This document shows, piece after piece, positions 26,076 to 37,480 of a stretch of 64,000 nucleotides of DNA. The notes under the pieces were generated by a model. It was not told the origin of the DNA, made no database searches, and was given only the letters and a program-made list of their open reading frames with translations. Within the stretch, counting starts at the first letter, position 1. Every line of letters starts with the position of its first letter. A program made the translations under genes and the position numbers. This stretch comes from Photobacterium piscicola (lineage in GTDB: Bacteria; Pseudomonadota; Gammaproteobacteria; Enterobacterales; Vibrionaceae), in the NCBI RefSeq assembly GCF_900166965.1, contig NZ_FUZI01000004.1, forward strand, positions 124,001 through 188,000. The letters are read 5' to 3'.

Positions 26076-29000
26076 TTAATCGAGATGCTGTACTGGTGGC
26101 GGCGCTAATACTTCACGGTTAGCATTATGCCCCGGAGCACTCACGATGCCATGTGCTTGTAATTGATCAACAATACGAGCGGCGCGGTTATAACCGATCT
26201 TAAATCGACGCTGTACGCCTGAAATAGATGCTCGACGCGTTTCTGCTACAAAAGCAGCCACCTCATCAAATAGCTGGTCTAAATCATCGTCACCCGATGG
26301 TGCTTCACCCGGAAGCAAACTATCGGCACCTTGATCTGTGTTTAAAATGCTATCGATATATTGAGGTCTACCACGTGCTTTCCAATCGTTAACCACGTTA
26401 TGCACGTCATCATCAGATGCAAATGCACCATGAACACGAATGGTATGACTTTGACCTGACGGTAAGTACAACATATCACCCATGCCTAACAATGTTTCTG
26501 CACCACCTTGATCAAGAATAGTGCGTGAGTCAGTTTTAGTTGATACGGTAAATGCCATTCGCGTTGGAATATTAGCTTTAATCAAGCCTGTAATTACATC
26601 AACAGAAGGACGCTGAGTGGCTAATACAAGGTGAATACCTGCTGCTCGAGCTTTTTGAGCCAAACGAGCAATTAGTTCTTCTACTTTTTTACCCACAACC
26701 ATCATTAAATCAGCAAATTCATCGACAATCACCACAATACTTGGCATTTTTTCCAATAACGGTGGGTACTCATCCATGGTATCACCCGGTTTCCATAATG
26801 GATCATGAATTGGGTGACCAGCTTCTGCTGCTTCTTTAAGTTTAGCGTTATAACCTGCAAGGTTACGTACACCACAAGCCGCTAACACTTTATAACGACG
26901 TTCCATTTCACCGACACACCAACGAAGCGCATTACCAGCATCTTTCATGTCAGTAACTACTTCGGTTAATAGATGTGGAATACCTTCATAGATTGATAGT
27001 TCCAACATTTTCGGGTCAATCATAATGAAGCGACAATCTTCTGGTTTACATTTGTAAAGTAAGCTCAGAATCATGACATTCACACCAACTGATTTACCAG
27101 AACCGGTGGTACCTGCAACCAATAAGTGTGGCATTTTACTTAAATCAGCCACAACAGCATCGCCCGCAATATCGTTACCTAAAACGATAGGCAGTGCACC
27201 ACCAACATGCTGGAATTGCTCACTCGCAACCACTTCCGACATATAAACCGTTTCACGGCTCTTATTGGGCAGCTCTAAACCAATGTAAGGTTTACCTGGA
27301 ATCACTTCAACCACACGTACTGATGTGGTTGATAATGCACGCGCTAAATCTTTTGATAGCCCAGAAATACGACTCACTTTTACGCCAGGGGCAAGGTCAA
27401 GCTCATAGCGTGTAATAACCGGGCCAGGATAAATACCTTTAACTTGTACTTTGATTTTATAATCAGCAAGTTTTGATTCAATTAGTGCCGCTGTCGCTTG
27501 TAACTCTTCATCAGATGCTTTTTCAACCGTTTTACGTGCTGGCTGTAGTAAATCTAATGTTGGCATTGGTGATGTTGGAACCGGAAGATCAGGCTCTTTT
27601 TGCATTAAGAAAGGATTATCTAATCCTGCAAGGTGTGCTTGTTCTTTTTGTTTATCACGAATACGTTTTAGGAAAATTTCCTCGTCTGTTAATCCCTCTT
27701 CTGAAGTATCAACAGCCGCTGTCGGTGCAAAAGACGCCGCAACAGGTTCAGCATAGACTTGTGATGCAGTAGGTTGCTCACTAACGACAGCATTAATTAC
27801 ATGCTGTGTTTGCTCATCAACCGCAACAGTAAAATCTTCATCTTTTTCAAGCTCGCGCTCAAGTGCTGAAACAGATAAACCTTGTATCGGTGCTACTTGT
27901 TCTACTGGTGCAACATAGGCTTGAGGTTCAACATACGGTGCAGCCTGTTCAACTGGCGCAACATAGGCTTGAGGTTCAACATATGGTGCTACCTCTTCAA
28001 CTGGCGCAACATAAGCTTGAGGTTCAACTTGTGGTGCTGCCTCTTCAACTGGCGCAACGTAAGCTTGAGGTTCAACATATGGTGCAGCCTGTTCTACTGG
28101 CGCAACATAAGCTTGAGGTTCAACTTGTGGTGCAGCCTGTTCTACTGGCGCAACATAAGCTTGAGGTTCAACATACGGTGCTGCCTGTTCTACTGGCGCA
28201 ACATAAGCTTGAGGTTCAACATACGGTGCAGCCTGTTCTACTGGCGCAACATAAGCTTGAGGTTCAACATACGGTGCTGCCTGTTCTACTGGCGCAACAT
28301 AAGCTTGAGGTTCAACTTGTGGTGCTGCGATATCCATTAATGGATCAGCGGCAACAGCAGCGGTTGAATGAATAATCGGTGTTTGCTGTGCTGCGTTATA
28401 AACCGGGACTTTACGCTCAAAAGAGTGACCAGCAGACGCTTCTTCATGAGCTGAATTCGCATAAGACGACAATAGTGGATCATCATGCTCGTCATTAACA
28501 TCATGCAGATGCTTGGCATAAGGCATATCTGCTTCGGCTGCAATTTCAGTGGCAAACGGACGCATCATTTCATGTTTATCTGAACGTAACTTATTCAATA
28601 TCCATGTTAAGCTTGATAGTGTTTTTTCACCCAATTGATCAACAATGGTTGTCCACGAAACACCCGTAAAGAGCGTAAAGCCAATCGCCCATGCAAACAT
28701 GAGGAGTAAGGTTGCACCTAGTACATTGAGTAATGGTAACGATACGTTGGCAACAACATCACCAATAACACCGCCTGATGAGAAATACCAAATATCATCA
28801 AAGTTAAGATCGGCTAAACCACAACTGCTTAAGATTAATAAAATCAATCCCAACCAACGAGTGCCGTAAACCATATAATCCAATGACAGCATTTTGGTTC
28901 GACGCTGAAAAACAAACCAGCCTAATGACACTAAAATAATCGGAATAACGTAAGCCAGTGATCCAAAAATAAAGAACAGAGTATCTGCGACTAACGCGCC

Positions 29001-29195
29001 AAATGAGCCTGCTTTATTCTGAACAACACCTTCCCAAGCAGTCTGCGACCAAGATGGGTCTGCCGGATTAAATGTGACTAGCGCTACCATCATATAAATG
29101 GCGACTAAAATACTGATGATCAAAAAACCTTCAATAATGCGTTGCCCACCCGATAAACGCATTTTGGGCAGTTTTTTACCTTTAAACTTCCTCAA
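26076..29195 (-). CDS. ftsK: DNA translocase FtsK
   Basis: About 1040 aa. I place the start at the TTG at 29195 (GGAG 6 nt upstream) because the extra 44 residues available from a GTG at 29327 have no ribosome site and no family resemblance; an ATG at 29162 is also possible. N-terminal membrane domain with four to five helices begins [14 protein letters not shown] long low-complexity linker holds nine 16-residue repeats. The C-terminal motor has Walker [14 protein letters not shown], Walker [14 protein letters not shown] and the winged-helix gamma domain ([26 protein letters not shown]) that reads KOPS. Couples chromosome dimer resolution to septation. Confidence 0.93.
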   Translation of the reverse strand: MRKFKGKKLPKMRLSGGQRIIEGFLIISILVAIYMMVALVTFNPADPSWSQTAWEGVVQNKAGSFGALVADTLFFIFGSLAYVIPIILVSLGWFVFQRRTKMLSLDYMVYGTRWLGLILLILSSCGLADLNFDDIWYFSSGGVIGDVVANVSLPLLNVLGATLLLMFAWAIGFTLFTGVSWTTIVDQLGEKTLSSLTWILNKLRSDKHEMMRPFATEIAAEADMPYAKHLHDVNDEHDDPLLSSYANSAHEEASAGHSFERKVPVYNAAQQTPIIHSTAAVAADPLMDIAAPQVEPQAYVAPVEQAAPYVEPQAYVAPVEQAAPYVEPQAYVAPVEQAAPYVEPQAYVAPVEQAAPQVEPQAYVAPVEQAAPYVEPQAYVAPVEEAAPQVEPQAYVAPVEEVAPYVEPQAYVAPVEQAAPYVEPQAYVAPVEQVAPIQGLSVSALERELEKDEDFTVAVDEQTQHVINAVVSEQPTASQVYAEPVAASFAPTAAVDTSEEGLTDEEIFLKRIRDKQKEQAHLAGLDNPFLMQKEPDLPVPTSPMPTLDLLQPARKTVEKASDEELQATAALIESKLADYKIKVQVKGIYPGPVITRYELDLAPGVKVSRISGLSKDLARALSTTSVRVVEVIPGKPYIGLELPNKSRETVYMSEVVASEQFQHVGGALPIVLGNDIAGDAVVADLSKMPHLLVAGTTGSGKSVGVNVMILSLLYKCKPEDCRFIMIDPKMLELSIYEGIPHLLTEVVTDMKDAGNALRWCVGEMERRYKVLAACGVRNLAGYNAKLKEAAEAGHPIHDPLWKPGDTMDEYPPLLEKMPSIVVIVDEFADLMMVVGKKVEELIARLAQKARAAGIHLVLATQRPSVDVITGLIKANIPTRMAFTVSTKTDSRTILDQGGAETLLGMGDMLYLPSGQSHTIRVHGAFASDDDVHNVVNDWKARGRPQYIDSILNTDQGADSLLPGEAPSGDDDLDQLFDEVAAFVAETRRASISGVQRRFKIGYNRAARIVDQLQAHGIVSAPGHNANREVLAPPPVQHLD
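27894..28325 (-). repeat. Nine tandem 48-bp coding repeats in the FtsK linker
   Basis: Nine uninterrupted copies encoding [19 protein letters not shown]. Nearly all variation is at three residue positions. In the opposite strand the repeats leave two spurious long open frames. Confidence 0.93.
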
Positions 29196-29568
29196 GAATA
29201 ACTCCGGTGTTTCTATCAAATTCAAATGTTTTGCCAACAAGCTGATATTTTCAGCGACTAAAGTGGCGCCTTTGCTGCTAATAACAACACTACATCCAAT
29301 ACCCAGCCACGTTGTTGGCAAACTCACAAATATAAAGTAAATGTTTTAATGCCATCATTCTATACTAAAAGACCACATTGTCTGTGTTCGTCGCCCTTTA
29401 AAATAAAATTATTTTCAAATAGTAAGCAATAAAAGCTAATTATCTCAAACGGCTAGTCGTTACTTATTTTAGACGGTCTGCCGTCAAATAAATTCATCAT
29501 TATGTCAATTTGTAGATCCGTTTGGATGATTAATCACCAATTATTATTTTTATAGCGTATAAACAAAT

Positions 29569-29602
29569 ACACCCTGAATAACAATCACGTTATTCAGGGT
29601 GT
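29569..29602 (-). terminator. Rho-independent terminator after lrp
   Basis: Perfect 14-bp stem ACACCCTGAATAAC (29569-29582) / GTTATTCAGGGTGT (29589-29602), 6-nt loop, 40 bp after the lrp stop. Confidence 0.8.
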
Positions 29603-29641
29603 ATATATATCTCAATCTTCGATTGCTTAAAGCACGAATAT

Positions 29642-30136
29642 CTAGCGTGTTTTAATAACCAAGTTGTTGCTTTGCTTAACTTCTTCCATAACAACATAGG
29701 TACGAGTATCGTTAACACCAGGAAGACGTAGCAAAGTTTCACCAAGCAATTTACGGTAAGCCGACATATCTGATACACGTGTTTTCAACAAATAGTCAAA
29801 ATCACCAGAAACTAAATGACATTCCTGAATATCTTCTAGCTCTTGTACCGACTTATTAAACTGCTCAAAAACATCTGGCGCACCACGGTTGAGAGTGATC
29901 TCAACAAACACAAGTAGTGATGCATCAAGAAACTGTGGGTTTAATAGTGCAGTATAACCGCTGATATAGCCTTGGCGCTCTAATCGACGTACACGCTCTA
30001 AACAAGGTGTCGGTGATAAGCCAACACGCTTAGAAAGCTCGACGTTTGAAATTCGACCGTCTTTTTGAAGTTCATTCAAAATATTACGGTCTATGCGATC
30101 CAATTCCTTGGATGGTTTCTTTTTGGTATCTACCAT
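29642..30136 (-). CDS. lrp: Leucine-responsive regulatory protein
   Basis: 164 aa, the length of E. coli Lrp, with the N-terminal AsnC-type helix-turn-helix (LDRIDRNILNELQKDGRISN, then VELSKRVGLSPTPCLERVRR) and the C-terminal RAM effector domain (LVFVEITLNRGAPDVFEQF onward). Global regulator of amino-acid metabolism and nutrient transport, hence a candidate regulator of oppABCDF in this window (inference from E. coli). AAGGTGG ribosome site. Divergent from trxB, as in E. coli. Confidence 0.96.
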   Translation of the reverse strand: MVDTKKKPSKELDRIDRNILNELQKDGRISNVELSKRVGLSPTPCLERVRRLERQGYISGYTALLNPQFLDASLLVFVEITLNRGAPDVFEQFNKSVQELEDIQECHLVSGDFDYLLKTRVSDMSAYRKLLGETLLRLPGVNDTRTYVVMEEVKQSNNLVIKTR

Positions 30137-31748
<1,612 letters not shown>

Positions 31749-31858
31749 CATCAAGCCTCTGTTTATACAGCAGCTTTTTTCCTTACAGCAGCATAAATTT
31801 CAATTTTTGTTGTTGTAAGAGCGACTTACCATAAATACCGTAATGAAACCTTATTTAT

Positions 31859-33631
31859 ATGGATAAACAATTACAACGCGATTTGACCAAATGGTTAAAA
31901 TCCCAAAGTAAACTCGCCAAACGTTGGATGATGTTCAGTATTGGCTTAGGGTTTATTTCGGGATTATTGCTTGTCGGGCAAGCAGCTTTATTAGCCAATA
32001 TTTTGCATCAATTGATCATGGAGCATACCGATAAATACCAACTTATTAATCAGTTTGTTGGTCTTATTGTTATCGTTGGTTTACGTGCATTATGTAGCTG
32101 GGGACGAGAGGTTTGTGGTTACCGTTGCGGTGAACAAATTCGACTCCATATTCGCCAATTAATTCTCAACCGCTTACAAAATCTCGGTCCTGCTTATATC
32201 AAGGGTAAACCGGCTGGCGTATGGGCAAGTTTAGTGCTTGAGCAAGTCGAAGAAATGCAAGATTTCTTTGCGCGCTACTTACCACAAATGTCACTGGCGG
32301 TATTAATTCCGGTGGTGATTTTAGTCGTGGTATTCCCGCTTAACTGGGCTGCAGGCTTAATCTTCCTTATTACTGCACCGTTAGTTCCATTTTTTATGGC
32401 ATTAGTCGGTTTAGGTGCAGCAGATGCTAACCGTCGTAACTTTAAAGCGTTACAACGTTTATCTGGTCACTTCTATGACCGTTTACAAGGTTTATCAACC
32501 CTACGATTATTTAATCGCGTTGATGCTGAAGCTGAAAATTTAGATGCCGCTTCACACGTCCTACGTAAACGCACCATGGAAGTGCTGCGATTAGCCTTTT
32601 TATCATCAGCTGTATTAGAATTCTTCTCAGCAATTTCTGTTGCTATTGTTGCAGTCTATTTTGGTTTTGCTTTCATCGGCGAACTGAACTTTGGTAACTA
32701 TGGTGTACCTCTTTCGCTATTTACAGGTTTATTTGTATTAGTGCTCGCACCTGAGTTTTATCAACCACTGCGAGATCTTGGTACCTTCTACCATGCTAAA
32801 GCGCAAGCCATCGGTGCTGCTGAATCAATTGTTGAATTTTTAAACATTGAAGCAGATGAAATGAGTAACGGTGACACACCATTACCCACCCCAGATGCTA
32901 TTCATATAACAGTAACCGATCTTGAAGTGCTAAGCCCTGAAGGTAAAATACTGGCAGGTCCTCTAAGCTTTACCATTAATACCAAAGAACATGTGGCATT
33001 AATTGGTCCAAGTGGCGCGGGTAAAACCAGTTTACTCAATGCCCTACTCGGCTTTTTACCTTACCGTGGCAGTATCAAAATAAACGATGTTGAACTGAAT
33101 CAACTTAGGCATGATCAATGGCGTCAAGCGATCAGTTGGGTCGGTCAGAATCCATTATTAGTCCATGGTTCTGTACGCGATAACATTACGCTCGGTAATC
33201 CAAATGCCACGAATAATGATATCGAACAAGTCACTCGCCAAGCCTATGCTGATGAATTTATTCAACGTCTTGAAAAAGGCTATGAACACCATGTAGGTGA
33301 TCGCTCCGGTGGTTTGTCTGTCGGCCAAGCACAACGTATTGCCGTAGCGCGTGCAATGTTACAAAACGGCGCTTTTTGGCTACTTGATGAACCCACGGCA
33401 AGCCTTGATGCTAACAGTGAGCGCTTAGTGCTAGAAAGTTTAGCTATGGCAGTTACTGATCGCACCACACTGATGGTGAGTCACCGTCTAGATCAACTGC
33501 ATGCTATGGACCGCATTCTGGTTATGGATAACGGTAAATTAGTTCAAAACGGGGCTTTTGATACCATCAGTCATCAAGGTTTATTAGCTGACATGCTTAC
33601 ATCTACAGATAAGAGGGATCTCGATGCGTGA
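31859..33631 (+). CDS. cydD: ABC exporter subunit CydD
   Basis: 590 aa fusion of a six-helix membrane domain (about 20-320) and an ATPase domain: Walker A GPSGAGKTS (~386), signature GGLSVGQAQR (~485), Walker B FWLLDEPTAS. With CydC it forms the heterodimeric transporter needed for assembly of cytochrome bd and periplasmic c-type cytochromes; glutathione/cysteine export and haem transport have both been reported for the E. coli complex. The stop overlaps the cydC start by 8 bp. Confidence 0.95.
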   Translation: MDKQLQRDLTKWLKSQSKLAKRWMMFSIGLGFISGLLLVGQAALLANILHQLIMEHTDKYQLINQFVGLIVIVGLRALCSWGREVCGYRCGEQIRLHIRQLILNRLQNLGPAYIKGKPAGVWASLVLEQVEEMQDFFARYLPQMSLAVLIPVVILVVVFPLNWAAGLIFLITAPLVPFFMALVGLGAADANRRNFKALQRLSGHFYDRLQGLSTLRLFNRVDAEAENLDAASHVLRKRTMEVLRLAFLSSAVLEFFSAISVAIVAVYFGFAFIGELNFGNYGVPLSLFTGLFVLVLAPEFYQPLRDLGTFYHAKAQAIGAAESIVEFLNIEADEMSNGDTPLPTPDAIHITVTDLEVLSPEGKILAGPLSFTINTKEHVALIGPSGAGKTSLLNALLGFLPYRGSIKINDVELNQLRHDQWRQAISWVGQNPLLVHGSVRDNITLGNPNATNNDIEQVTRQAYADEFIQRLEKGYEHHVGDRSGGLSVGQAQRIAVARAMLQNGAFWLLDEPTASLDANSERLVLESLAMAVTDRTTLMVSHRLDQLHAMDRILVMDNGKLVQNGAFDTISHQGLLADMLTSTDKRDLDA

Positions 33632-35348
33632 TTTAATCCCTTACCTTAAACTCTACCGTAAACACTGGTTTGGTTTAACCTTAGGCATGATTTTAGGATT
33701 ATTGACACTATTATCAGCCATTAGCCTATTAACGTTATCCGGTTGGTTCATTGCCGCTTCTGCCGTGGCAGGTCTAACCTTAATTAGTAGTCAAACGTTT
33801 AATTACATGGTACCTGGTGCTGGTGTACGTGGCTTTTCTATGGCACGTACAGCAGGACGGTGGGCAGAACGGGTTGTTAGTCATAACGCGACCTTTAAAC
33901 TACTCGCTGATTTACGGTTATTCTTTTTTCGAAAACTGACACCATTGATTCCAGGTCGTCATGCAAATTTACGTGATGCCGACTTACTCAATCGCTTAGT
34001 GGCAGATGTTGATGCAATGGATCACGTCTATCTGCGTTTAGTTAGCCCACTGATTATCGGTGTGCTAGGTATTGTTATTGTGACGGGCTTTTTAGCTTGG
34101 TTTGATCCCACTATTGGTTTTACTCTTGGTGGCATATTATTAGCATTAATGATTATTTTACCGATTGTTTTTTATCGTTTAGGTAAGCGCAATGGTGAAA
34201 CATTAACTCACGCTAAAGCAAACTACCGCATTACGTTATTAGATTGGATTCAAGGTCACGCTGAATTATTGCTGTTTAATGCAGAAGAACGTTACCGTCA
34301 ACAAGCAGAAGCAGAACAAGATAAATTACTTGATGCTCAGCGAAAAATGGCAGGGTTAACCGGCATTGCTAATGGCTTATTAATGGCAGCTACAGGCTGG
34401 ACGTTAGTGATTATCCTGTGGATTGCAGCCAACGGTATTGCAGGTCATGCACCCGATCCTTTTGTAGCAATGGTGGCTTTTACTACCATGGCAAGTTTTG
34501 AAATGATGATGCCAGTAGCGGGTGCATTTCAGTATTTAGGCCAAACATTATCATCGGCAAAGCGTCTTAATGAAATTATTGAAGCAACGCCTGATACTGT
34601 GTTTGATCCTCAAGGTTATAACGCAGTAGCCCATGGTGATATTTGTTTTAATGACATCAGCTACACCTATTACGGCAGTGATAAACCCGTTGTTAAACAC
34701 TTATCACTGAATATTAAGCAAGGTGAAAAATTAGCCTTACTTGGCCGTACTGGTTGTGGTAAATCAACTTTATTACAATTACTCACCCGCAGCTGGGATC
34801 CACAACAAGGATCGATTGCCATTGATGGTGTACCACTGCCAACATGGAGTGAACCTGCATTACGTAATGCCATTACGGTTGTTAGCCAACGCGTCGATAT
34901 ATTTAATGGCTCACTACGTGAAAACCTTGTCTTAGCTAAACCAAATGCGACTGAGCAACAATTTGTGGATGTACTCAATAAAGTCGGTTTAAGCAGTCTG
35001 CTTGATGACAATGGTTTAGATACATGGCTTGGTGACGGTGGTCGTCATATTTCCGGTGGTGAACGTCGTCGAATCGGTATTGCACGCGCATTACTTCATG
35101 ATGCTCCAATTCTGTTATTAGATGAACCGACCGAAGGGCTTGATCGTCGAACTGAGCAGCAAATATTAAGTTTATTGCTTGAATTTGCCAAAGACAAAAC
35201 AGTGTTATTTATTACTCACCGTTTAGTTGGGCTCGATAGCATGGATCAAATTTGCTTAATGGATGAAGGTGAGATCATTGAACGCGGTCAGCATCAACAA
35301 TTGCTGGCTCAAAATGGTCGTTATGCTGAATTATGTCACCGAATTTAA
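33624..35348 (+). CDS. cydC: ABC exporter subunit CydC
   Basis: 574 aa. Membrane domain with LTLSGWFIAASAVAGL near residue 36 and ARTAGRWAERVVSH, both typical of CydC, then the ATPase domain with GRTGCGKST (~377), HISGGERRRIGIARAL and LLLDEPTEGLD. Partner of CydD, translationally coupled by overlap (GAGGGATCTCG precedes the ATG). A strong terminator ends the pair. Confidence 0.95.
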   Translation: MRDLIPYLKLYRKHWFGLTLGMILGLLTLLSAISLLTLSGWFIAASAVAGLTLISSQTFNYMVPGAGVRGFSMARTAGRWAERVVSHNATFKLLADLRLFFFRKLTPLIPGRHANLRDADLLNRLVADVDAMDHVYLRLVSPLIIGVLGIVIVTGFLAWFDPTIGFTLGGILLALMIILPIVFYRLGKRNGETLTHAKANYRITLLDWIQGHAELLLFNAEERYRQQAEAEQDKLLDAQRKMAGLTGIANGLLMAATGWTLVIILWIAANGIAGHAPDPFVAMVAFTTMASFEMMMPVAGAFQYLGQTLSSAKRLNEIIEATPDTVFDPQGYNAVAHGDICFNDISYTYYGSDKPVVKHLSLNIKQGEKLALLGRTGCGKSTLLQLLTRSWDPQQGSIAIDGVPLPTWSEPALRNAITVVSQRVDIFNGSLRENLVLAKPNATEQQFVDVLNKVGLSSLLDDNGLDTWLGDGGRHISGGERRRIGIARALLHDAPILLLDEPTEGLDRRTEQQILSLLLEFAKDKTVLFITHRLVGLDSMDQICLMDEGEIIERGQHQQLLAQNGRYAELCHRI

Positions 35349-35376
35349 TCAAGCATTAACCCTCTAAAACGCAGTT

Positions 35377-35414
35377 AACGCCAATAATCCCCGCTGATTA
35401 TTGGCGTTTTTTTT
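35377..35414 (+). terminator. Rho-independent terminator after cydC
   Basis: Perfect 12-bp stem AACGCCAATAAT (35377-35388) / ATTATTGGCGTT (35397-35408), 8-nt loop and a long T tail. Confidence 0.92.
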
Positions 35415-35475
35415 ATCCGTCGTTAAATGTTATATTGCCATTAGTAGCCTTTGACTTGCATGTTGTTGATAATAA

Positions 35476-36180
35476 ATGACGATTTATATACCTGAAATTG
35501 ATCCTTCATCATTACTATTTCCAGATCCAACAACAGCCCTTGCTGATCCTAATGGGCTACTGGCTTTTGGTGGTGATCTTAGCCCACAACGTTTACGTCA
35601 AGCTTACCGTCACGGCATTTTTCCGTGGTATTCACAAGGCGAACCTATTTTATGGTGGAGCCCAACCCCTCGTGGGATCTTTATTCCACAACAATTTACA
35701 CCCAGTAAAAGCGTACGCAAATTTATGCGAAAAGCCCCTTATACCATCACCTTAAATCATGCCTGCCATGCGGTGATCCGCCACTGTGCAGAGTCTCGTG
35801 GTCCTGAACACACATGGATCACGGAAGCAATGATCGCGGCTTATCAGAAATTACATGATGAGGGTGACTGTCACTCGGTAGAAGTATGGCAAGATCAGCA
35901 ATTAGTCGGTGGCTTTTACGGGGTTTCCGTGGGAAGTGTTTTTTGTGGAGAATCGATGTTTTCCCTTGCTGATAATGCCTCAAAAATTGCGTTATGGTAT
36001 TTCTGTCACCATTTTTCAAGCCACGGTGGTACTCTCATTGATTGCCAAATGATGAATCCCCATCTAGCCTCTTTAGGTGCCTGTGAATTAAACCGCCCTG
36101 CTTTTCTAACGCAATTACATCAACAACGAGATAGTGCATTACCTACGGCCTGTTATCACCCTCAAACTTTAGTGTTATAA
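35476..36180 (+). CDS. aat: Leucyl/phenylalanyl-tRNA-protein transferase
   Basis: 234 aa, the size of E. coli Aat. Adds Leu or Phe to N-terminal Lys/Arg, making N-degrons for ClpS-ClpAP. Family motifs: LAFGGDLSPQRLRQAYRHGI, FPWYSQGEPILWWSPTPRG, VEVWQDQQLVGGFYGVSVG and FCGESMFS. The other N-degron parts, clpS and clpA, lie 1.6-4 kb to the right. 8 bp before bpt, so an operon. Confidence 0.97.
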   Translation: MTIYIPEIDPSSLLFPDPTTALADPNGLLAFGGDLSPQRLRQAYRHGIFPWYSQGEPILWWSPTPRGIFIPQQFTPSKSVRKFMRKAPYTITLNHACHAVIRHCAESRGPEHTWITEAMIAAYQKLHDEGDCHSVEVWQDQQLVGGFYGVSVGSVFCGESMFSLADNASKIALWYFCHHFSSHGGTLIDCQMMNPHLASLGACELNRPAFLTQLHQQRDSALPTACYHPQTLVL

Positions 36181-36188
36181 ATGAATTA

Positions 36189-36893
36189 ATGATGAAAGAA
36201 TTATCCTTACAACTAGGTTTAACACCTGAAAGTGATTGTAATTACCTACCACAACAACGTGATCAGCTTGGTATTGTAATGGATCAACCGTGGTTAAACC
36301 CTAATGGTTATGATCTATTAATTAGTTCTGGTTATCGTCGCAGCGGTAGTGTTATTTATAAGCCAATGTGTAAAAACTGTAATGCTTGTACTCCGTTGCG
36401 GATTAATTGCACTGAATTTACACCATCAAAAAGCCAGAAACGGCAGCAAAACCAACTCAAAAAGCTGCAATGGGAATTTAAACAACAACTCGATCCTAAT
36501 TGGTTTGAGCTTTATGAGCGTTATATTAATGTTCGTCATGCCAGTGGCTCAATGTTTCCTGCCAATAAACAGCAATTTTTTGATTTTGTTAGTGCTTCGT
36601 GGATGAACACGGCATTTTTACATCTCTATCAAGATAATCAATTAATTGCTATCGCAGTTACGGATGTTTTTCCTGATTCACTCAGTGCGGTTTACAGTTT
36701 TTTTGAACCTGAACATAAACTCTCACTTGGAACATTATGTGTCCTATTACAAGTTGAAGTCTGCAACCAAACACAACGCCAATGGCTCTATCCCGGTTAT
36801 CAAATCGACCAATGCCGTGAGATGAACTATAAAATTCGCTTCATGCCGCATCAGAAATTAATCAATGGTGAATGGATTTCTTCGTTATTATAA
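36189..36893 (+). CDS. bpt: Aspartate/glutamate leucyltransferase (Bpt/Ate)
   Basis: 234 aa. CNYLPQQRDQLGIVM, SGYRRSGSVIYKPMCKNCNACTPLRI (conserved Cys cluster) and GYQIDQCREMNYKIRFMPHQ are hallmarks of bacterial Bpt (formerly Ate), which adds Leu to N-terminal Asp/Glu. Present in vibrios but absent from E. coli. With Aat it widens the set of N-degrons delivered by ClpS. Starts at the first of two ATGs, 8 bp after aat. Confidence 0.95.
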   Translation: MMKELSLQLGLTPESDCNYLPQQRDQLGIVMDQPWLNPNGYDLLISSGYRRSGSVIYKPMCKNCNACTPLRINCTEFTPSKSQKRQQNQLKKLQWEFKQQLDPNWFELYERYINVRHASGSMFPANKQQFFDFVSASWMNTAFLHLYQDNQLIAIAVTDVFPDSLSAVYSFFEPEHKLSLGTLCVLLQVEVCNQTQRQWLYPGYQIDQCREMNYKIRFMPHQKLINGEWISSLL

Positions 36894-36903
36894 AAAAAAC
36901 AAA

Positions 36904-36938
36904 GCGGTTAAAATAACCGCAACAACCGTTGTTTTACA
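36904..36938 (+). terminator. Weak terminator after bpt
   Basis: GCGGTTA (36904-36910) / TAACCGC (36914-36920), 3-nt loop, followed by AACAACCGTTGTTTT, itself able to pair. Confidence 0.5.
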
Positions 36939-37092
36939 TCTGCTTTTGTTAATTAGCTGAGAAAAAATGGATTAATCGCGAACAAAAGCTGACAAAAACA
37001 GCTAGCGAGGGTAAAATTACGTCCTAAACTTTACACTCAAACAGTTTCAAGGCATTATCCAGCCCGATCAAGATGAATGGCTGGTAGCCTAA

Positions 37093-37320
<228 letters not shown>

Positions 37321-37346
37321 TCTTTCTCTAAAAGATTAGTGCTGCA

Positions 37347-37380
37347 AATAAAACCCAGCCTATTTGCTGGGTTTTATTTT
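37347..37380 (+). terminator. Rho-independent terminator after infA
   Basis: AATAAAACCCAGC (37347-37359) / GCTGGGTTTTATT (37366-37378), 6-nt loop. Confidence 0.9.
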
Positions 37381-37410
37381 AGCGAATGATGGTAACAAGA
37401 GTCATAATAT

Positions 37411-37450
37411 AAAAACGCCGCAGATAGTTGTTACTATCTACGGCGTTTTT
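37411..37450 (-). terminator. Rho-independent terminator after clpA
   Basis: Long stem: AAAAACGCCG-C-AGATAGT (37411-37428) against ACTATCT-A-CGGCGTTTTT (37433-37450), one internal mismatch, 4-nt loop. Convergent with infA. Confidence 0.9.
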
Positions 37451-37480
37451 GTTTATGCAACATACCCTAACAAGATTCTG

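Noticed and set aside
27894-28325. CRISPR-like array
   Set aside because: The 48-bp units are contiguous with no spacers and encode the FtsK linker in frame.
27863-28375. 170- and 152-residue plus-strand open frames opposite ftsK
   Set aside because: They exist only because the 48-bp repeats lack stops in other frames; no ribosome site and the FtsK frame is clearly real.
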